This document shows positions 45,646-57,802 of a stretch of DNA of 64,000 nucleotides, piece after piece; the first letter of the stretch is position 1, and every line of letters starts with the position of its first letter. A model generated the notes under the pieces. That model did no database searches. It was not told the DNA's origin and saw only the letters and a list, made by a program, of their open reading frames with translations. The position numbers and the translations under genes are program-made. The DNA comes from Streptococcus mitis (GTDB taxonomy: Bacteria; Bacillota; Bacilli; Lactobacillales; Streptococcaceae): positions 62,001 to 126,000 of the forward strand of contig NZ_JPFV01000015.1 of the NCBI RefSeq assembly GCF_000722685.1. Reading direction: 5' to 3'.

Positions 45646-47604
45646 TTATTTAACATGATTTTCTGCTTCTTTTTGAGCTTTTTCGATTGCTTTTTTGCTT
45701 TCTTGCTCCCATTTAGTCTTAGCTTCCTCATACTGTTTGGTTGTTACAGTATCTTTTTGCAGTTTCATGTACTTGTAGTTATTTCCGTCACCCTTGATGC
45801 CGACTAGTGAATAGCCTCTTGTAAATGGTGTTACTTTGGTTACAGATGCTGTTCCACCATTTGACATAGCTGACATTATTAGAGAATTGTCAATCATCCA
45901 AGCTTGAGCTTCAGCGTATTTTTCATAGCGTTTGGTTACATCTTTATTTTCATTATCTGCATCTTTGAGCATCTTAGTGTAAGTATCCAGACCTAGGCTA
46001 GCAATTTTTGCCTTATCTTCCTTGGCATCTAGACCAAAAATCTTGAGATAGAATCCATCCTCTGCATTGAAAGGATTGAGATAAGTTGATGGATCTTGGT
46101 AATCACCTACCCAACCATCAAAGCTCAAATCGTAATCCCGATCAGCTGGTGTTGGTGCTAAGAAGGCTACGTTATTAAAATCATCTGTTGAAAGTTGTTG
46201 AACATCAATGACAATATTATCAGCACCCAAAACTGATTCAAGAGTCTGTTTTACAGAGTTCATACCTGTCACAGCATTCTTATTCGTCTGATCAACTGCC
46301 ACATCCAAGTGAATAGGGAATGTTACACCTTGACTTGCCAATTCTTTTTTAGCATCCGCAAATTTTGCTTGGGCTTTTTCTTTATTAAAATAGGCATCTT
46401 GAGCATCTGCTAGGTTCATACCTGCCCACTCTGTTCCATAGTTAACCAATTTAGAAGCGACTACTTCTCCAAAGGTCTTGTCTCCAACTTGGACAAATGT
46501 AGGAGGCACTAGGGTGTTACGGAGGGTCTTGCTAGCTGCTTCTTCCCCATTTGACTGAGCAGAGTAAGCTGTTCGGTCCAAGGCAAAGTTCACTGCTTGA
46601 CGGAAGTTTTTGTTCAAGACAGCTGTCTCAGTTGACTTCTTCTGCTCATCTGTCGTTTTAGCAGTATGATTGTAAGCCTTACGATTGACGTTGAAATTGA
46701 AATACCAAGAAGTCTTGTCCTGCAAGCTATAGACGATATTATCTTTATATTTCTCCTTGGTCTTGGCAAAGTTTGAACTATTTGGATAAACCCCAGCGAT
46801 AGAATAGGCTCCACTTTCAAAGTTACGGATGGTCAATTCTTGGTCTGAGCCATCAAAATAAGCCAATTTCACGTGTTCAATTGATACTTTGTCATGATCA
46901 TAGTAATGCGGATTTTTCACATACTCAATAGATGATTTTGATGTGAAATCTTTTAACAAGTAAGGTCCACTGTAGAGAATACTATCTGGAGATAGGGTAC
47001 CAAAATCCTTCCCTTTTGAGTTTAGAAACTCTTCGTTTACTGGGAAAAGAATACTGTTCGTTGTTTTTGAATTCCAGTAAGGCTCTGGGCGTACCAAAGT
47101 ATACTCAACCGTCTGGTCGTCAATGGCCTTCACCCCAACCTTAGAAAAGTCAGAATCCACTCCTGTAATATAATCATTCAATCCCTTAATCGAGTTTTGA
47201 ATCAAGTCAATGGCCTGTGATTTATTATCCACTGCGTACTTGATACCTGTCACAAAATCCTGTGCCTTGACTGGAGCGTACTCTTCACCGTCAGCTGTAA
47301 ACCATTTGGCATCTTTTCTCAATTTGTAGGTATAAGTCAGACCGTCGCTCGAAACAGACCAGTCTTCTGCCAAAGATGGAACTAGATTTCCGTGATTGTC
47401 ATTTTCAAGCAAACCATCCACTAGGTTGGTGATAATCGATGTATTGTCAGCGTAGTAATCTAATAAGTAATTAAATGTAGTTGGATTTCCACTAAAGGTT
47501 GATGAGTAAGTTTTTGTATCTGAACCTGATTGTCCACAGGCAGCCAAGAGCAAGGCAGCCGCAAAAGTTAGGCCTGCACTAAGAACACGCTTTTTTGTAT
47601 TCAT
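45646..47604 (-). CDS. aliD: Oligopeptide-binding lipoprotein, AliD (AliB-like ORF) type
   Basis: A 652-residue SBP_bac_5 lipoprotein paralogous to AliA. The signal peptide ends LLLAAC with lipidated Cys23. Recognisable segments are YSSTFSGNPTTFNYLLDYYA, AEDWSVSSDGLTYTYKLRK and KAIEKAQKEAENHVK. It matches the AliB-like ORF2 (AliD) known from the cps region of non-encapsulated pneumococci and from S. mitis, more than AliA or AliB themselves. It is placed between dexB and wzg, so this strain carries both an aliD-type gene and a capsule operon. Own promoter; an AAAGGAG ribosome site precedes the ATG. Confidence 0.85.
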   Translation of the reverse strand: MNTKKRVLSAGLTFAAALLLAACGQSGSDTKTYSSTFSGNPTTFNYLLDYYADNTSIITNLVDGLLENDNHGNLVPSLAEDWSVSSDGLTYTYKLRKDAKWFTADGEEYAPVKAQDFVTGIKYAVDNKSQAIDLIQNSIKGLNDYITGVDSDFSKVGVKAIDDQTVEYTLVRPEPYWNSKTTNSILFPVNEEFLNSKGKDFGTLSPDSILYSGPYLLKDFTSKSSIEYVKNPHYYDHDKVSIEHVKLAYFDGSDQELTIRNFESGAYSIAGVYPNSSNFAKTKEKYKDNIVYSLQDKTSWYFNFNVNRKAYNHTAKTTDEQKKSTETAVLNKNFRQAVNFALDRTAYSAQSNGEEAASKTLRNTLVPPTFVQVGDKTFGEVVASKLVNYGTEWAGMNLADAQDAYFNKEKAQAKFADAKKELASQGVTFPIHLDVAVDQTNKNAVTGMNSVKQTLESVLGADNIVIDVQQLSTDDFNNVAFLAPTPADRDYDLSFDGWVGDYQDPSTYLNPFNAEDGFYLKIFGLDAKEDKAKIASLGLDTYTKMLKDADNENKDVTKRYEKYAEAQAWMIDNSLIMSAMSNGGTASVTKVTPFTRGYSLVGIKGDGNNYKYMKLQKDTVTTKQYEEAKTKWEQESKKAIEKAQKEAENHVK

Positions 47605-47643
47605 CGTCTTTCTCCTTTATGTTAGTTTTTATAACATAAACTT

Positions 47644-47672
47644 ATTTTACCAAAATAGCCCGGATTTGTAAA
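47644..47672 (-). promoter_or_regulatory. Promoter of the aliD-like gene
   Basis: Minus-strand TTTACA (47667-47672), 17-bp spacer, TAAAAT (47644-47649), about 40 bp before the coding start. Confidence 0.7.
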
Positions 47673-47714
47673 GTTAATTGAATTTTTAGAATGAAAATTT
47701 ATAAATGTAGGCAT

Positions 47715-47763
47715 AAAAAAACAAAGGATTTCTATCTTTCATACAGTCCTCCCTTGTTTTTAT
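47715..47763 (-). terminator. Terminator of dexB
   Basis: A/T-rich inverted repeat: AAAAAAACAAAGGA (from about 47716) against CCTTGTTTTT (to about 47761), with T residues on the minus-strand exit. It lies 40 bp past the dexB stop. Confidence 0.65.
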
Positions 47764-47799
47764 ACGATTTCAATTTTAGATTTTTCTGTTCAGAAATAT

Positions 47800-49416
<1,617 letters not shown>

Positions 49417-49442
49417 TCATTATTTTAATAATCTACAGTCTA

Positions 49443-49456
49443 TGATAGCGCTTTTG
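49443..49456. promoter_or_regulatory. cre-like site upstream of dexB (proximal)
   Basis: The minus strand reads CAAAAGCGCTATCA, matching 12 of 14 positions of the CcpA consensus TGWAANCGNTNWCA; 36 bp before the dexB start. Confidence 0.5.
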
Positions 49457-49465
49457 GGAATTTTG

Positions 49466-49479
49466 TGCAAGCGTTTGCC
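49466..49479. promoter_or_regulatory. cre-like site upstream of dexB (distal)
   Basis: TGCAAGCGTTTGCC, with a nearly palindromic core GCAA.CG.TTGC, matches the CcpA consensus except at two positions. It could serve dexB and the divergent DUF1846 gene. Confidence 0.5.
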
Positions 49480-49559
49480 TAATCTTTTTGATTCCTTTTT
49501 TAAGTCCATAGTTTCCTAACTTCCAATTTTTTATTATAATAGAGGTCAGAGGTAAAAAA

Positions 49560-51044
49560 ATGAAAAAACAAGCTTTTAGTTCTGAACAATATTTGAATCT
49601 ACAACGCGACCACATTTTGGAGCGCATTAACCAATTTGACGGCAAGCTCTACTTGGAGTTTGGTGGCAAAATGTTAGAAGATTTCCACGCTGCTCGTGTC
49701 CTTCCTGGTTATGAGCCTGACAACAAAATCAAGCTCTTGCAAGAATTGAAAGAGCAGGTTGAGGTTGTGATTGCCATTAACGCTAGCAACATCGAGCACT
49801 CTAAAGCACGTGGCGACCTGGGCATTTCTTATGACCAAGAAGTTCTTCGTTTGATTGACAAATTTAATGAATTAGGGATTTTTGTTGGTTCCGTTGTCAT
49901 CACACAGTACGCTGGCCAACCAGCCGCAGATGCCTTCCGCAACCAGCTCGAGAAAAATGGAATTGATTCTTATCTTCATTATCCAATCAAAGGATATCCG
50001 ACGGATATGGACCACATCATTTCTCCAGAAGGCATGGGGAAAAACGACTACATCAAAACCAGTCGCAACTTGATTGTCGTAACTGCTCCTGGACCTGGTT
50101 CTGGAAAATTGGCAACTTGTATGTCAAACATGTACCACGACCAAATCAATGGTATCAAGTCTGGTTACGCTAAATTTGAAACCTTCCCAGTTTGGAATCT
50201 TCCCCTTCATCACCCAGTCAACTTGGCTTATGAGGCTGCCACAGCAGACCTTGATGATGTCAACATGATTGACCCTTTCCATCTCCAAACTTACGGAGAA
50301 ACCACTGTCAACTACAACCGTGATATTGAAATTTTCCCAGTTCTCAAACGCATGCTAGAACGTATCCTTGGTGAATCTCCATACGCTTCACCGACAGACA
50401 TGGGTGTCAACATGGTTGGCTTCGCTATTACTGATGACGAGGCTGCTGTCGAAGCTTCTAAACAAGAAATCATCCGCCGTTACTATCAAACTGTTCTTGA
50501 TTTTAAAGCCGAAAAAGTTAGCGAATCTGCTGTTAAGAAAATCGAGTTGCTCATGAACGACCTCGGCATCACACCTGCAGACCGCAAGGTTGCTGTCGTT
50601 GCTCGTCAAAAGGCAGAAGAAACTGGCGGACCAGCCCTAGCCCTTGAATTGCCAAGTGGGGAAATCGTGACTGGTAAGAACTCCGAACTCTTTGGTCCTA
50701 CAGCCGCTGCCTTGATCAACGCCATCAAGAAATCAGCTGACATTGCTAAAGAAGTAAAACTCATCGAGCCTGAACTTGTCAAACCAATCCAAGGTCTTAA
50801 AATCGATCATCTAGGTAGCCGTAATCCACGCCTTCATTCAAATGAAATCCTGATTGCACTTGCCATCACAGCTACAGAAAATCCTGACGCTGCTCGTGCT
50901 ATGGAAGAGCTTGGCAATCTCAAAGGAAGCGAAGCCCACTCAACCATCATCTTGACAGATGAAGACAAGAATGTCCTTCGTAAATTGGGTATCAATGTAA
51001 CCTTTGACCCTTATTACCAATACGATCGCTTGTATCGTAAGTAA
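49560..51044 (+). CDS. DUF1846 family protein
   Basis: A 494-residue cytosolic protein of the conserved DUF1846 family, which has structures but no settled activity. Features: [21 protein letters not shown] near the N-terminus, [20 protein letters not shown] (a P-loop-like Gly-rich segment) and [20 protein letters not shown]. Length is typical. TATAAT lies at 49535-49540 and AGAGGT before the ATG. It sits between dexB (divergent) and luxS, as in pneumococcus. Confidence 0.9.
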   Translation: MKKQAFSSEQYLNLQRDHILERINQFDGKLYLEFGGKMLEDFHAARVLPGYEPDNKIKLLQELKEQVEVVIAINASNIEHSKARGDLGISYDQEVLRLIDKFNELGIFVGSVVITQYAGQPAADAFRNQLEKNGIDSYLHYPIKGYPTDMDHIISPEGMGKNDYIKTSRNLIVVTAPGPGSGKLATCMSNMYHDQINGIKSGYAKFETFPVWNLPLHHPVNLAYEAATADLDDVNMIDPFHLQTYGETTVNYNRDIEIFPVLKRMLERILGESPYASPTDMGVNMVGFAITDDEAAVEASKQEIIRRYYQTVLDFKAEKVSESAVKKIELLMNDLGITPADRKVAVVARQKAEETGGPALALELPSGEIVTGKNSELFGPTAAALINAIKKSADIAKEVKLIEPELVKPIQGLKIDHLGSRNPRLHSNEILIALAITATENPDAARAMEELGNLKGSEAHSTIILTDEDKNVLRKLGINVTFDPYYQYDRLYRK

Positions 51045-51051
51045 AGATTTG

Positions 51052-51080
51052 AACCTCTCCACTATCGGAGAGGTTTTCTC
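51052..51080 (+). terminator. Terminator after the DUF1846 gene
   Basis: AACCTCTCC (51052-51060) pairs with GGAGAGGTT (51067-51075), then TTCTC. It separates the DUF1846 gene from luxS. Confidence 0.8.
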
Positions 51081-51102
51081 TCTGTCTCAGGAGCCGGCTT
51101 TA

Positions 51103-51111
51103 TGTTATAAT
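51103..51111 (+). promoter_or_regulatory. Extended -10 promoter of luxS
   Basis: TGT-TATAAT (TATAAT at 51106-51111), 27 bp before the luxS ATG. Confidence 0.7.
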
Positions 51112-51138
51112 GAAAGAAGAAAACTGAAAGGATTTACC

Positions 51139-51621
51139 ATGTCAAAAGAAGTTATTGTTGAAAGTTTTGAACTTGACCACACTATTGTTAAAGCACCATA
51201 TGTCCGCTTGATTGGGGAAGAAACAGGGCCAAAGGGAGACATCATCTCCAATTATGATATTCGCTTGGTGCAACCAAACGAAGACTCTATCCCTACTGCT
51301 GGCCTTCACACTATTGAGCACCTCTTAGCCAAACTCATCCGTACCCGCATTGACGGTATGATTGACTGTTCGCCGTTTGGTTGCCGTACAGGTTTCCACA
51401 TGATTATGTGGGGACGCCATACCAGCGCTGAGATTGCAGCTGTTATCAAGGATTCGCTCAAGGAAATTGCTGAGACCACTACTTGGGAAGATGTCCCTGG
51501 AACAACCATCGAATCTTGCGGAAACTACAAGGATCACAGCCTCTTCTCTGCTAAAGAATGGGCGAAACTCATCTTGGAACAAGGAATCTCAGATGATGCC
51601 TTTGAGCGTCATGTGATTTAA
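51139..51621 (+). CDS. luxS: S-ribosylhomocysteine lyase (AI-2 synthesis)
   Basis: A 160-residue metalloenzyme that cleaves S-ribosylhomocysteine to homocysteine and DPD, the precursor of autoinducer-2. Metal ligands His57 and His61 (HTIEH) and Cys127 (ESCGNY) are in place, as are Glu60 and Cys82 (FGCRTGFH) of the active site. The open frame begins far upstream, but the ATG at 51139, with GAAAGGA before it, gives the family's start [14 protein letters not shown]. It is monocistronic and converges on clpL. Confidence 0.97.
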   Translation: MSKEVIVESFELDHTIVKAPYVRLIGEETGPKGDIISNYDIRLVQPNEDSIPTAGLHTIEHLLAKLIRTRIDGMIDCSPFGCRTGFHMIMWGRHTSAEIAAVIKDSLKEIAETTTWEDVPGTTIESCGNYKDHSLFSAKEWAKLILEQGISDDAFERHVI

Positions 51622-51628
51622 ACACAAA

Positions 51629-51663
51629 AGGAACTAGTTTTTCATCTGGCTCCTTCTTTTTTT
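51629..51663. terminator. Terminator between convergent luxS and clpL
   Basis: GGAACTAG and CTGGCTCC pair with one mismatch, followed by TTCTTTTTTT on the plus strand. It serves luxS; its effect on clpL is less clear. Confidence 0.65.
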
Positions 51664-51680
51664 ATTCTCAAAATTTTGTC

Positions 51681-53786
51681 TTAGGCTTTTTCACGAATAA
51701 CTAAACCACCATCTTCCATATCTGCTTCTAGGTGTTTGGCATCCAGGTGATCCAAATGGAAGTCTGTCACCTTATCCCGAATTTCTTGTTCAACCACGCG
51801 ACGGAGAGGACGAACACCCATGACTTCGTCATAACCTTCTTCTGTGATATAGTCCTTAGCTGCTTGACTGACTACCAAATCAATGTCTTTCTTAGCCAAG
51901 GTTTGGTTAACTTCAGCCAACATCAAGTCCACAATCTTAGAAAGGTCTTCCTTCGTCAAGTGTGAGAACTCGATAACTGCGTTAAAGCGGTTAAGGAATT
52001 CTGGGCGGAAGAATGGTTTCAAACGGTCCATCAATTCTGGTTTGTCCGCATCTTCTGTCAAGTTAGCTTCATAGCCAAATCCAGCATTTGATGTTGCGAT
52101 AATAACTGTGTTCTTAAAGTTTACCGTATTTCCTTGACCATCGGTCAAACGACCATCATCCAAGACTTGAAGGAGAAGAGTGATCACTTGAGGATCAGCC
52201 TTTTCAATTTCATCCAAGAGGATGATAGAGTAAGGATTACGACGAACACGTTCTGTCAAGGTATTGCTATTGTCATCATATCCCACATAACCAGCTGTTG
52301 TACCGATTAGCTTAGATACAGCTGTGCGGTCACTGTATTCAGACATATCCAACCGAATGATAGCATCCTTAGTTCCAAACATATCGAGCGCCAATTGCTT
52401 AGCTAACTCAGTCTTACCAACCCCAGTAGGCCCTACAAAGAGGAAGCTACCGATTGGGCGATTGCCTTCATCAAATCCTGCACGGTTACGACGGATGGCA
52501 CGGGCCACTGCTTCAACTGCCTTGTCTTGGCCGATGACCTTGTCTTGCAGACGATGAGCCATATCTTTCAAACGTTCGATGTCTGATGCTCCCATTTGTG
52601 ACACTGGGATACCCGTCATTCGTTCTACAGATTCAGCCACATCGTTGACACTGGCAGTCACCTTCATATCTTCTGTGTGGTTTTCTATTTTCTTTTCCAA
52701 TTCTGCGATACGTGTTTTATAGTTTAGAGCAGCTTCAAAATCTTCTGCCTCAACAGCTTTTTCTTGCTTGTCTTTTTCCGCTTCGATTTCTCGTTCAACA
52801 GCATGCACATCTGTTACAGGATGCTGAGCGGCCAAGTGAGCTGCCGTTACATCGACAAGGTCAATAGCCTTATCTGGCAAGCTACGTTGAGGAATGTATT
52901 GAACAGAATAATCCACTGCTGCTTTCAAGACTTCATCTGGCAAGATGACATTGTGGTGGTGTTGATAAAGGTCACGAATCCCTTGAAGGATTTTAAAGGT
53001 ATCCTCTGCTGAAGGAGCATTGACCTTGACTTCGTTGAAACGACGAGCAAGAGCGGCATTCTTCAAAATGGTGTTACGGTATTCGTCTTGAGTTGTTGCC
53101 CCAATCACTGTCAATTCACCACGAGAGAGGGCTGGCTTGAGAATATCCGCAAGCCCCTTAGAGCCACTATCTCCACCAGTGCTACCAGCGCCAAGGATTT
53201 GGTGAATTTCATCAAAGAAGAGGATAATATTCCCTGCTTCTTTCACTTCATTGACTAAGTTTTGAACGTTTTCTTCAAAACTACCACGATATTGAGTACC
53301 AGCCTCAAGACCTGAGATGTCAATGGAAATAATTTCCTTGTTCTTGATAGCAGCTGGAACATCGCCATTCACAATGGCTTGCGCTAGGCCTTCGACAACA
53401 GCTGTCTTACCAACACCTGCATCTCCAACAAGTACAGGATTATTTTTGGTACGGCGTGAAAGGATTTCAGATGTTTCTTGAATTTCCTTATTTCGTCCGA
53501 TAACAGGATCCAACTTGCCCTCACGAGCTTCTGCGGTCAAGTTTCGGCCTAGTTTAGCAAGGACACCATCTTGTTTCATACCTGAAGCCTGTTGTTGCAT
53601 TTGTCCATCAGTTTCTGCATTTCCTGGCAATTGACCCGTTGCACGATAATGAGCGAATTCCTCAGGTGTCACTTCACGACCATTAATCAAGTAGCGACGG
53701 TTTTCAGAACTGTATCCTCGCATACCACCCATCAATTGGTTAAATAAATCATCCATGTTGTTAAAATTATTAAAGTTGTTGTTCAT
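51681..53786 (-). CDS. clpL: Stress-induced ATPase/chaperone ClpL
   Basis: A 701-residue Clp/Hsp100 ATPase. The short N-terminus is Asn-rich ([18 protein letters not shown]). Two AAA+ modules have Walker A sites [13 protein letters not shown] and [13 protein letters not shown] and Walker B sites ILFFDEIHQ and [11 protein letters not shown] middle coiled coil (about 330-380) separates them. No ClpP-docking tripeptide was noticed, in line with ClpL acting as a chaperone in heat tolerance. A CtsR-type operator lies upstream. Confidence 0.96.
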   Translation of the reverse strand: MNNNFNNFNNMDDLFNQLMGGMRGYSSENRRYLINGREVTPEEFAHYRATGQLPGNAETDGQMQQQASGMKQDGVLAKLGRNLTAEAREGKLDPVIGRNKEIQETSEILSRRTKNNPVLVGDAGVGKTAVVEGLAQAIVNGDVPAAIKNKEIISIDISGLEAGTQYRGSFEENVQNLVNEVKEAGNIILFFDEIHQILGAGSTGGDSGSKGLADILKPALSRGELTVIGATTQDEYRNTILKNAALARRFNEVKVNAPSAEDTFKILQGIRDLYQHHHNVILPDEVLKAAVDYSVQYIPQRSLPDKAIDLVDVTAAHLAAQHPVTDVHAVEREIEAEKDKQEKAVEAEDFEAALNYKTRIAELEKKIENHTEDMKVTASVNDVAESVERMTGIPVSQMGASDIERLKDMAHRLQDKVIGQDKAVEAVARAIRRNRAGFDEGNRPIGSFLFVGPTGVGKTELAKQLALDMFGTKDAIIRLDMSEYSDRTAVSKLIGTTAGYVGYDDNSNTLTERVRRNPYSIILLDEIEKADPQVITLLLQVLDDGRLTDGQGNTVNFKNTVIIATSNAGFGYEANLTEDADKPELMDRLKPFFRPEFLNRFNAVIEFSHLTKEDLSKIVDLMLAEVNQTLAKKDIDLVVSQAAKDYITEEGYDEVMGVRPLRRVVEQEIRDKVTDFHLDHLDAKHLEADMEDGGLVIREKA

Positions 53787-53827
53787 ATTATTTACCTCTT
53801 TTTGTTTACTTAGTTATGATTACTGAT

Positions 53828-53845
53828 ATTGACTATCTTTGACCT
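53828..53845 (-). promoter_or_regulatory. CtsR operator upstream of clpL
   Basis: The minus strand reads AGGTCAAAGATAGTCAAT, a direct heptad repeat close to the CtsR consensus GGTCAAANANGGTCAAA; 42 bp upstream of the clpL start. CtsR represses clp genes in streptococci. Confidence 0.75.
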
Positions 53846-53859
53846 TTGTTTTAAAAAAT

Positions 53860-53958
53860 TTAGACTAGCTTAATGGCTACTCTACGTACTATTTCTGGTT
53901 TTTCTTTTTCAAGCAGGAGTAGACTATCTTTACTTCTGAAGATTTCTAGATTAAACAT
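53860..53958 (-). CDS. Possible 32-residue small protein upstream of clpL
   Basis: The ATG at 53958 is preceded by GAGGTG at 6 nt and opens a frame reading MFNLEIFRSKDSLLLLEKEK and continuing to a TAA at 53860. Its stop lies just before the CtsR box of clpL, so it is not part of the clpL transcript start. It has no recognised family; the good ribosome site is the only support. Confidence 0.4.
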   Translation of the reverse strand: MFNLEIFRSKDSLLLLEKEKPEIVRRVAIKLV

Positions 53959-53989
53959 AGACACACCTCTTTCTATTTTACTTTAAATA

Positions 53990-54104
53990 ATACTCTTCAA
54001 AAATCTCTTCAAACCACGTCAGCTCTATCTGCAACCTCAAAACAGTGTTTTGAGCAACCTGCGGATAGCTTCCTAGTTTGCTCTTTGATTTTTATTGAGT
54101 ATAA
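53990..54104. repeat. BOX element, short form
   Basis: From ATACTCTTCAAAAATCTCTTC through CAAAACAGTGTTTTGAGCAAC to TTTATTGAGTATAA. The boxA-boxB junction is shortened after CACGTCAG, as if a segment between two CGTCAG copies was lost. Confidence 0.85.
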
Positions 54105-54212
54105 GTGTTCGAGTAAGGCTTTCATTTACCTTACGTTCATAATATACTACATTAGTCAGAAAAGGTCAAGAGATTTGACTTTAATTGACCAATATTTTTT
54201 AGAATGCAAAAA

Positions 54213-54232
54213 CACCCTGAAACGTCAGGGTG
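54213..54232 (-). terminator. Terminator of the rsmH-mraY operon
   Basis: CACCCTGA (54213-54220) and TCAGGGTG (54225-54232) form a stem with a 4-nt loop; the minus-strand exit is TTTTTGC. It lies 7 bp after the mraY stop. Confidence 0.9.
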
Positions 54233-54238
54233 CTATTC

Positions 54239-55219
54239 TTACATCAAATACAAAATTGCTAGGGTCAGGAGACTTGCTAGAAGTCCCACTCCCCAAAAGA
54301 AGAAGTCGACCTTCCACTCGCTCCAAGGATTTCCTTTACCAGACAATCCCCCAAGCTCAAAATGGTGATGCACAGGCGTCATACGGAAAATACGTTTGCC
54401 ACCTGTCAGTTTGAAGTAACTTACTTGCATCATAACCGAAGTTGTTTCAAAAACATAAACAATTCCGATAATCAAGAGAGTCCATTCTTGGTGGAGGGCC
54501 ATTGAGATAGCTGCCAGCATTCCACCGAGAGCCAAACTTCCCACATCTCCCATAAAGACCTTGGCAGGCTTGTGGTTAAAAACGAAGAAACCGAGCAATC
54601 CACCGATCATGGCTAGAATCACTAGAAGAATATCCATCTGACCTTGCACATAGGCAATAACTCCATAAGCAGACAAGCTGATGACTACAGAAATACTAGC
54701 TAGACCATCAATACCGTCTGTCAAGTTGACTGCATTTGAAAAACCAACTAGCCAGAAAAGGGCGAAAAGAATATAGAAAATCCCTAGATGTACTTGGTAA
54801 CCAAAGACTGAAAGCATATCGCCACCGCGATCATAGAAAAGGTAGAAAACGACCCCTCCTAGGAGCTGAAGAGCCAATTTTTGCTTAGGATTCAGCCCCT
54901 CATTGATTTTACGAAAGACCTTGAGAAAGTCATCTAAAAATCCGACAAGTCCATAAAGGACCAAGATGAACAAAATCATTCCCACATTATTGGTCAATTG
55001 TTTTGAAAAAAGAGCAACGAGGAAACTCACCACAACTGTAGCAATAAGGAAAACAAGTCCCCCCATAGTTGGCGTCCCAGCTTTTGCCTGGTGCTGTTTG
55101 ACATCCTCATGCATCTGCTGGCCTGTAATTTGCGCCTTTCTATAAAATTGGATAAAGGCCGGAATTCCTACTAAAGTTAGTAAAAATGTCACAATTCCAG
55201 CACTGATGGAAATAAACAT
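54239..55219 (-). CDS. mraY: Phospho-N-acetylmuramoyl-pentapeptide transferase
   Basis: A 326-residue integral membrane enzyme that makes lipid I from UDP-MurNAc-pentapeptide and undecaprenyl phosphate. About ten helices. Catalytic and substrate motifs: [29 protein letters not shown] (Asp pair), [13 protein letters not shown] and [32 protein letters not shown] carries the His cluster. Last gene of the rsmH-ftsL-pbp2x-mraY operon. Confidence 0.97.
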   Translation of the reverse strand: MFISISAGIVTFLLTLVGIPAFIQFYRKAQITGQQMHEDVKQHQAKAGTPTMGGLVFLIATVVVSFLVALFSKQLTNNVGMILFILVLYGLVGFLDDFLKVFRKINEGLNPKQKLALQLLGGVVFYLFYDRGGDMLSVFGYQVHLGIFYILFALFWLVGFSNAVNLTDGIDGLASISVVISLSAYGVIAYVQGQMDILLVILAMIGGLLGFFVFNHKPAKVFMGDVGSLALGGMLAAISMALHQEWTLLIIGIVYVFETTSVMMQVSYFKLTGGKRIFRMTPVHHHFELGGLSGKGNPWSEWKVDFFFWGVGLLASLLTLAILYLM

Positions 55220-55234
55220 ATTAGTCTCCTAAAG

Positions 55235-57472
55235 TTAATTTAATTTTTTAATGTTTTTGATAGCTGTATTGGTCCGAACGTCTTGCTTTTGGACGACGGA
55301 ACCTGAACCTTCAAATTCTAGCTCAATATCCAACCATTTAGCAAAGGTCTCAGCAGTCTCTTTTTTCCAGCCATACATATCTGGAATTTCTTCTACCTTA
55401 TCCGATAAAAGGAGAACTTGTTGGTTTGGTGCAAGATTTTTTCCTTCTTCTACAGAAGTCTCTTTAATCTTTGTTCCAGTACCAACAACGATTGGTTGCA
55501 CAATATTTCGACGTAAGGCTTCCGCCAAATCACCAGGTGAAATATCCTTGATGCTAGGCATTGCATACGAAGATTCTGTCGTCACTTGATCTAAATTCTT
55601 AGCTGGAGATTGAAGGTTCAGAGATTCTTTCATCGCTGAAGCCCGCTCCAAGATTGGATTGGAAAACTCTCCCAACTGGGCAGCTGAATAATGCTCAGGC
55701 TGTTGAACCGTTACATACAAGATAAAATCAGGATTTTCAGCAGGATTCATAGTCACAACTGAGAAAATATAATTGGTAGAACCAACCAAGTATCCTCCAT
55801 TTTTCTCATCAGCGATTTGAGCCGTACCGGATTTAACTGCTACATTTTGTCCAGGAACTGTTATAATTGGCTTTCCTGTGTGGTGATTATACATAGTTCC
55901 ATATAGAGGGTCCGTCCCAACTAATATCATGTTAGTACGAGTCAAGCTTGCTGCATCTTCAGATACAGGTTTTCCTACAATCTCTTTTTTAGACTTTCGT
56001 ACAGACTGATTGTTAGTATCATAAATAGCACTTATAAATTTTGGCTCCAGCATAACTCCATCATTAGCAATAGCTGTAAAGGCACGAAGCATTTGTGTTT
56101 GTGTTACTGAAATCCCTTGACCAAATGAGCTTTGAGCAATATTGACAATATTATCAGCTGGAAGTTGACCAGCGTATTCATCTGTCAAGCCAAAGCGAGT
56201 TGGGACCCCAAATTTAAAGCGGTTTAGATAATCCAACCAAGTAGTATCTCCCATTTTTTGTTCAAGTAGACTCATTCCAACATTACTGGAGTGAGCGAAA
56301 CCTTGTGAGAAAGTCATCATCCCACCAGTAGTCAAACCATCATTAACATCCCAATCTCGAGTCGTCACATCCGCTATTTTTAATTCACTGCTATTGAAGT
56401 ATTCTCCACTTGGGAAGGTATTATTATCAATAGAAGAAGCTAACGTCATAACCTTCATGGCTGATCCTGGTTCATAGTTACTTTGATAAAGAATGTCACG
56501 CCAAACAAAGTCCTCAGTGATTCCTTCTTTAGTATCTGCATTAAAGGTAGGTCGTTGGGTGGTAGCGAGAATTTCACCGGTCTTTGCACTGACCAAGGTC
56601 GCGGTCATATACTTACCTTTTACTTTTTCTAGAAAGGCATCCATCTGGGTCTCCATGAAGGACTGAAGGGTGCTGGAAATCGTTGTATAAACATCCTTGC
56701 CATCTACCGTTTGCTGGGAAACTTGTTCTGTTCCAGGGACAATATTACCCAGACGATCTTTTTCATAGGTAATAATACCGTCTTTCCCTGCAAGAATACT
56801 GTTCAAGGAACTCTCCATCCCAGAAGTTCCCAGCAAACTCTTGCTACCATCCTCATTTTCATGGAGTTGGGCCAAACCAATAAAACTAGAAGCGAATTGT
56901 CCATTTGGATAGCTCCTATTAGGGCTAGTTGTGAAGTCAATTCCTTCAACACTAGCGTCTTTCAAATCCTTTTTAATAGCCATCATATTGGCATAGGTAA
57001 TCCCATTTCCTTTGGAACCAAAAGAAACTTGAGTCAGATTCGGTTGAGACAATTGTTCTTTAACATAAGCCTCGTCCATATCCAGATACTTATGGAAAAC
57101 CTCTGCTACCTTATTAAACTGGGCATCTTCTACATAAAGAATTTTACCAGTTGCTGATTTGTATTTTTTATCAATGACAGCATAGACATTATAGGATGTT
57201 GCGTCCTCAGCAATCGGGACTCCATTTCGGTCATAAATAGTCCCACGCTTGGCAGGGACTGTACGGGTTATTTGGTGAACTTTCTTGGCCTCTTTGACTA
57301 GATCCGTTCCAAATTTACTACCACTCCCGATAATAACAGCAAAATTAACCAAAAAGACAGCGAAAAGTACGACAGCTAACAAGCTGATGTACTTCCCTAC
57401 TATTTTACGGTTTTCTGCTGGAGATTTACGGTTTCTAATCGCAAATCGGGTTATTCTTTTTGTCCACTTCAT
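55235..57472 (-). CDS. pbp2X: Penicillin-binding protein 2x, mosaic-type allele
   Basis: A 745-residue septal transpeptidase, essential partner of FtsW. A cytoplasmic tail and membrane helix (about 28-50) precede the dimerisation domain, the transpeptidase domain and two C-terminal PASTA domains (from about 630). The active Ser337 is followed by Ala338-Met-Lys (EPGSAMKVM) instead of Thr338. The SSN motif is in AHSSNVGMS, and KSG is at Lys547-Ser-Gly with Val546 before it instead of Leu. A338 and V546 are two well-known changes in PBP2x alleles with low beta-lactam affinity. PASTA domains bind muropeptides and guide septal localisation. Confidence 0.97.
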   Translation of the reverse strand: MKWTKRITRFAIRNRKSPAENRKIVGKYISLLAVVLFAVFLVNFAVIIGSGSKFGTDLVKEAKKVHQITRTVPAKRGTIYDRNGVPIAEDATSYNVYAVIDKKYKSATGKILYVEDAQFNKVAEVFHKYLDMDEAYVKEQLSQPNLTQVSFGSKGNGITYANMMAIKKDLKDASVEGIDFTTSPNRSYPNGQFASSFIGLAQLHENEDGSKSLLGTSGMESSLNSILAGKDGIITYEKDRLGNIVPGTEQVSQQTVDGKDVYTTISSTLQSFMETQMDAFLEKVKGKYMTATLVSAKTGEILATTQRPTFNADTKEGITEDFVWRDILYQSNYEPGSAMKVMTLASSIDNNTFPSGEYFNSSELKIADVTTRDWDVNDGLTTGGMMTFSQGFAHSSNVGMSLLEQKMGDTTWLDYLNRFKFGVPTRFGLTDEYAGQLPADNIVNIAQSSFGQGISVTQTQMLRAFTAIANDGVMLEPKFISAIYDTNNQSVRKSKKEIVGKPVSEDAASLTRTNMILVGTDPLYGTMYNHHTGKPIITVPGQNVAVKSGTAQIADEKNGGYLVGSTNYIFSVVTMNPAENPDFILYVTVQQPEHYSAAQLGEFSNPILERASAMKESLNLQSPAKNLDQVTTESSYAMPSIKDISPGDLAEALRRNIVQPIVVGTGTKIKETSVEEGKNLAPNQQVLLLSDKVEEIPDMYGWKKETAETFAKWLDIELEFEGSGSVVQKQDVRTNTAIKNIKKLN

Positions 57473-57475
57473 ATC

Positions 57476-57793
57476 TTACTCCGCTGATCGAATATTCTCG
57501 TTATTCAATTTTAAGTCCTTAGAATTTGCGATTTCTTTCAAGCGTTCTGCCCTCAACAATTCATTTACCTCTTGTTTGGCATCATCCAACTCTGTCTTCT
57601 TCTCCTCTATCTGCGCATTGATTTTTGTCAGATCATTTTGTACTTGTAGGAGTCGAGTCTGCATAAAGATAATACTCAGCGCCAAAACGAGAGCTGTAAA
57701 CGCAATGGAAAGATAAAAAGCCTTCTCCACACGGGAGAATTTTTTTATACGACTCTGCAAGAATTGACTGGTTGTTTCTTTTTTATCTACCAT
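57476..57793 (-). CDS. ftsL: Cell-division protein FtsL
   Basis: A 105-residue bitopic divisome protein. Short basic cytoplasmic part, one helix (about 25-45, YLSIAFTALVLALSIIFM), then an outside leucine-zipper-like coiled coil (LLQVQNDLTKINAQIEEKK) that pairs with DivIC/FtsB. It lies between rsmH and pbp2x, with 3 bp to pbp2x, the standard order. Confidence 0.95.
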   Translation of the reverse strand: MVDKKETTSQFLQSRIKKFSRVEKAFYLSIAFTALVLALSIIFMQTRLLQVQNDLTKINAQIEEKKTELDDAKQEVNELLRAERLKEIANSKDLKLNNENIRSAE

Positions 57794-57802
57794 TTTTTCC
57801 TC

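Noticed and set aside
54150..54190. Second CtsR box (GGTCAAGAGATTTGAC) near mraY
   Set aside because: It forms an inverted rather than direct arrangement and lies downstream of genes on both sides; no promoter it could control is evident.
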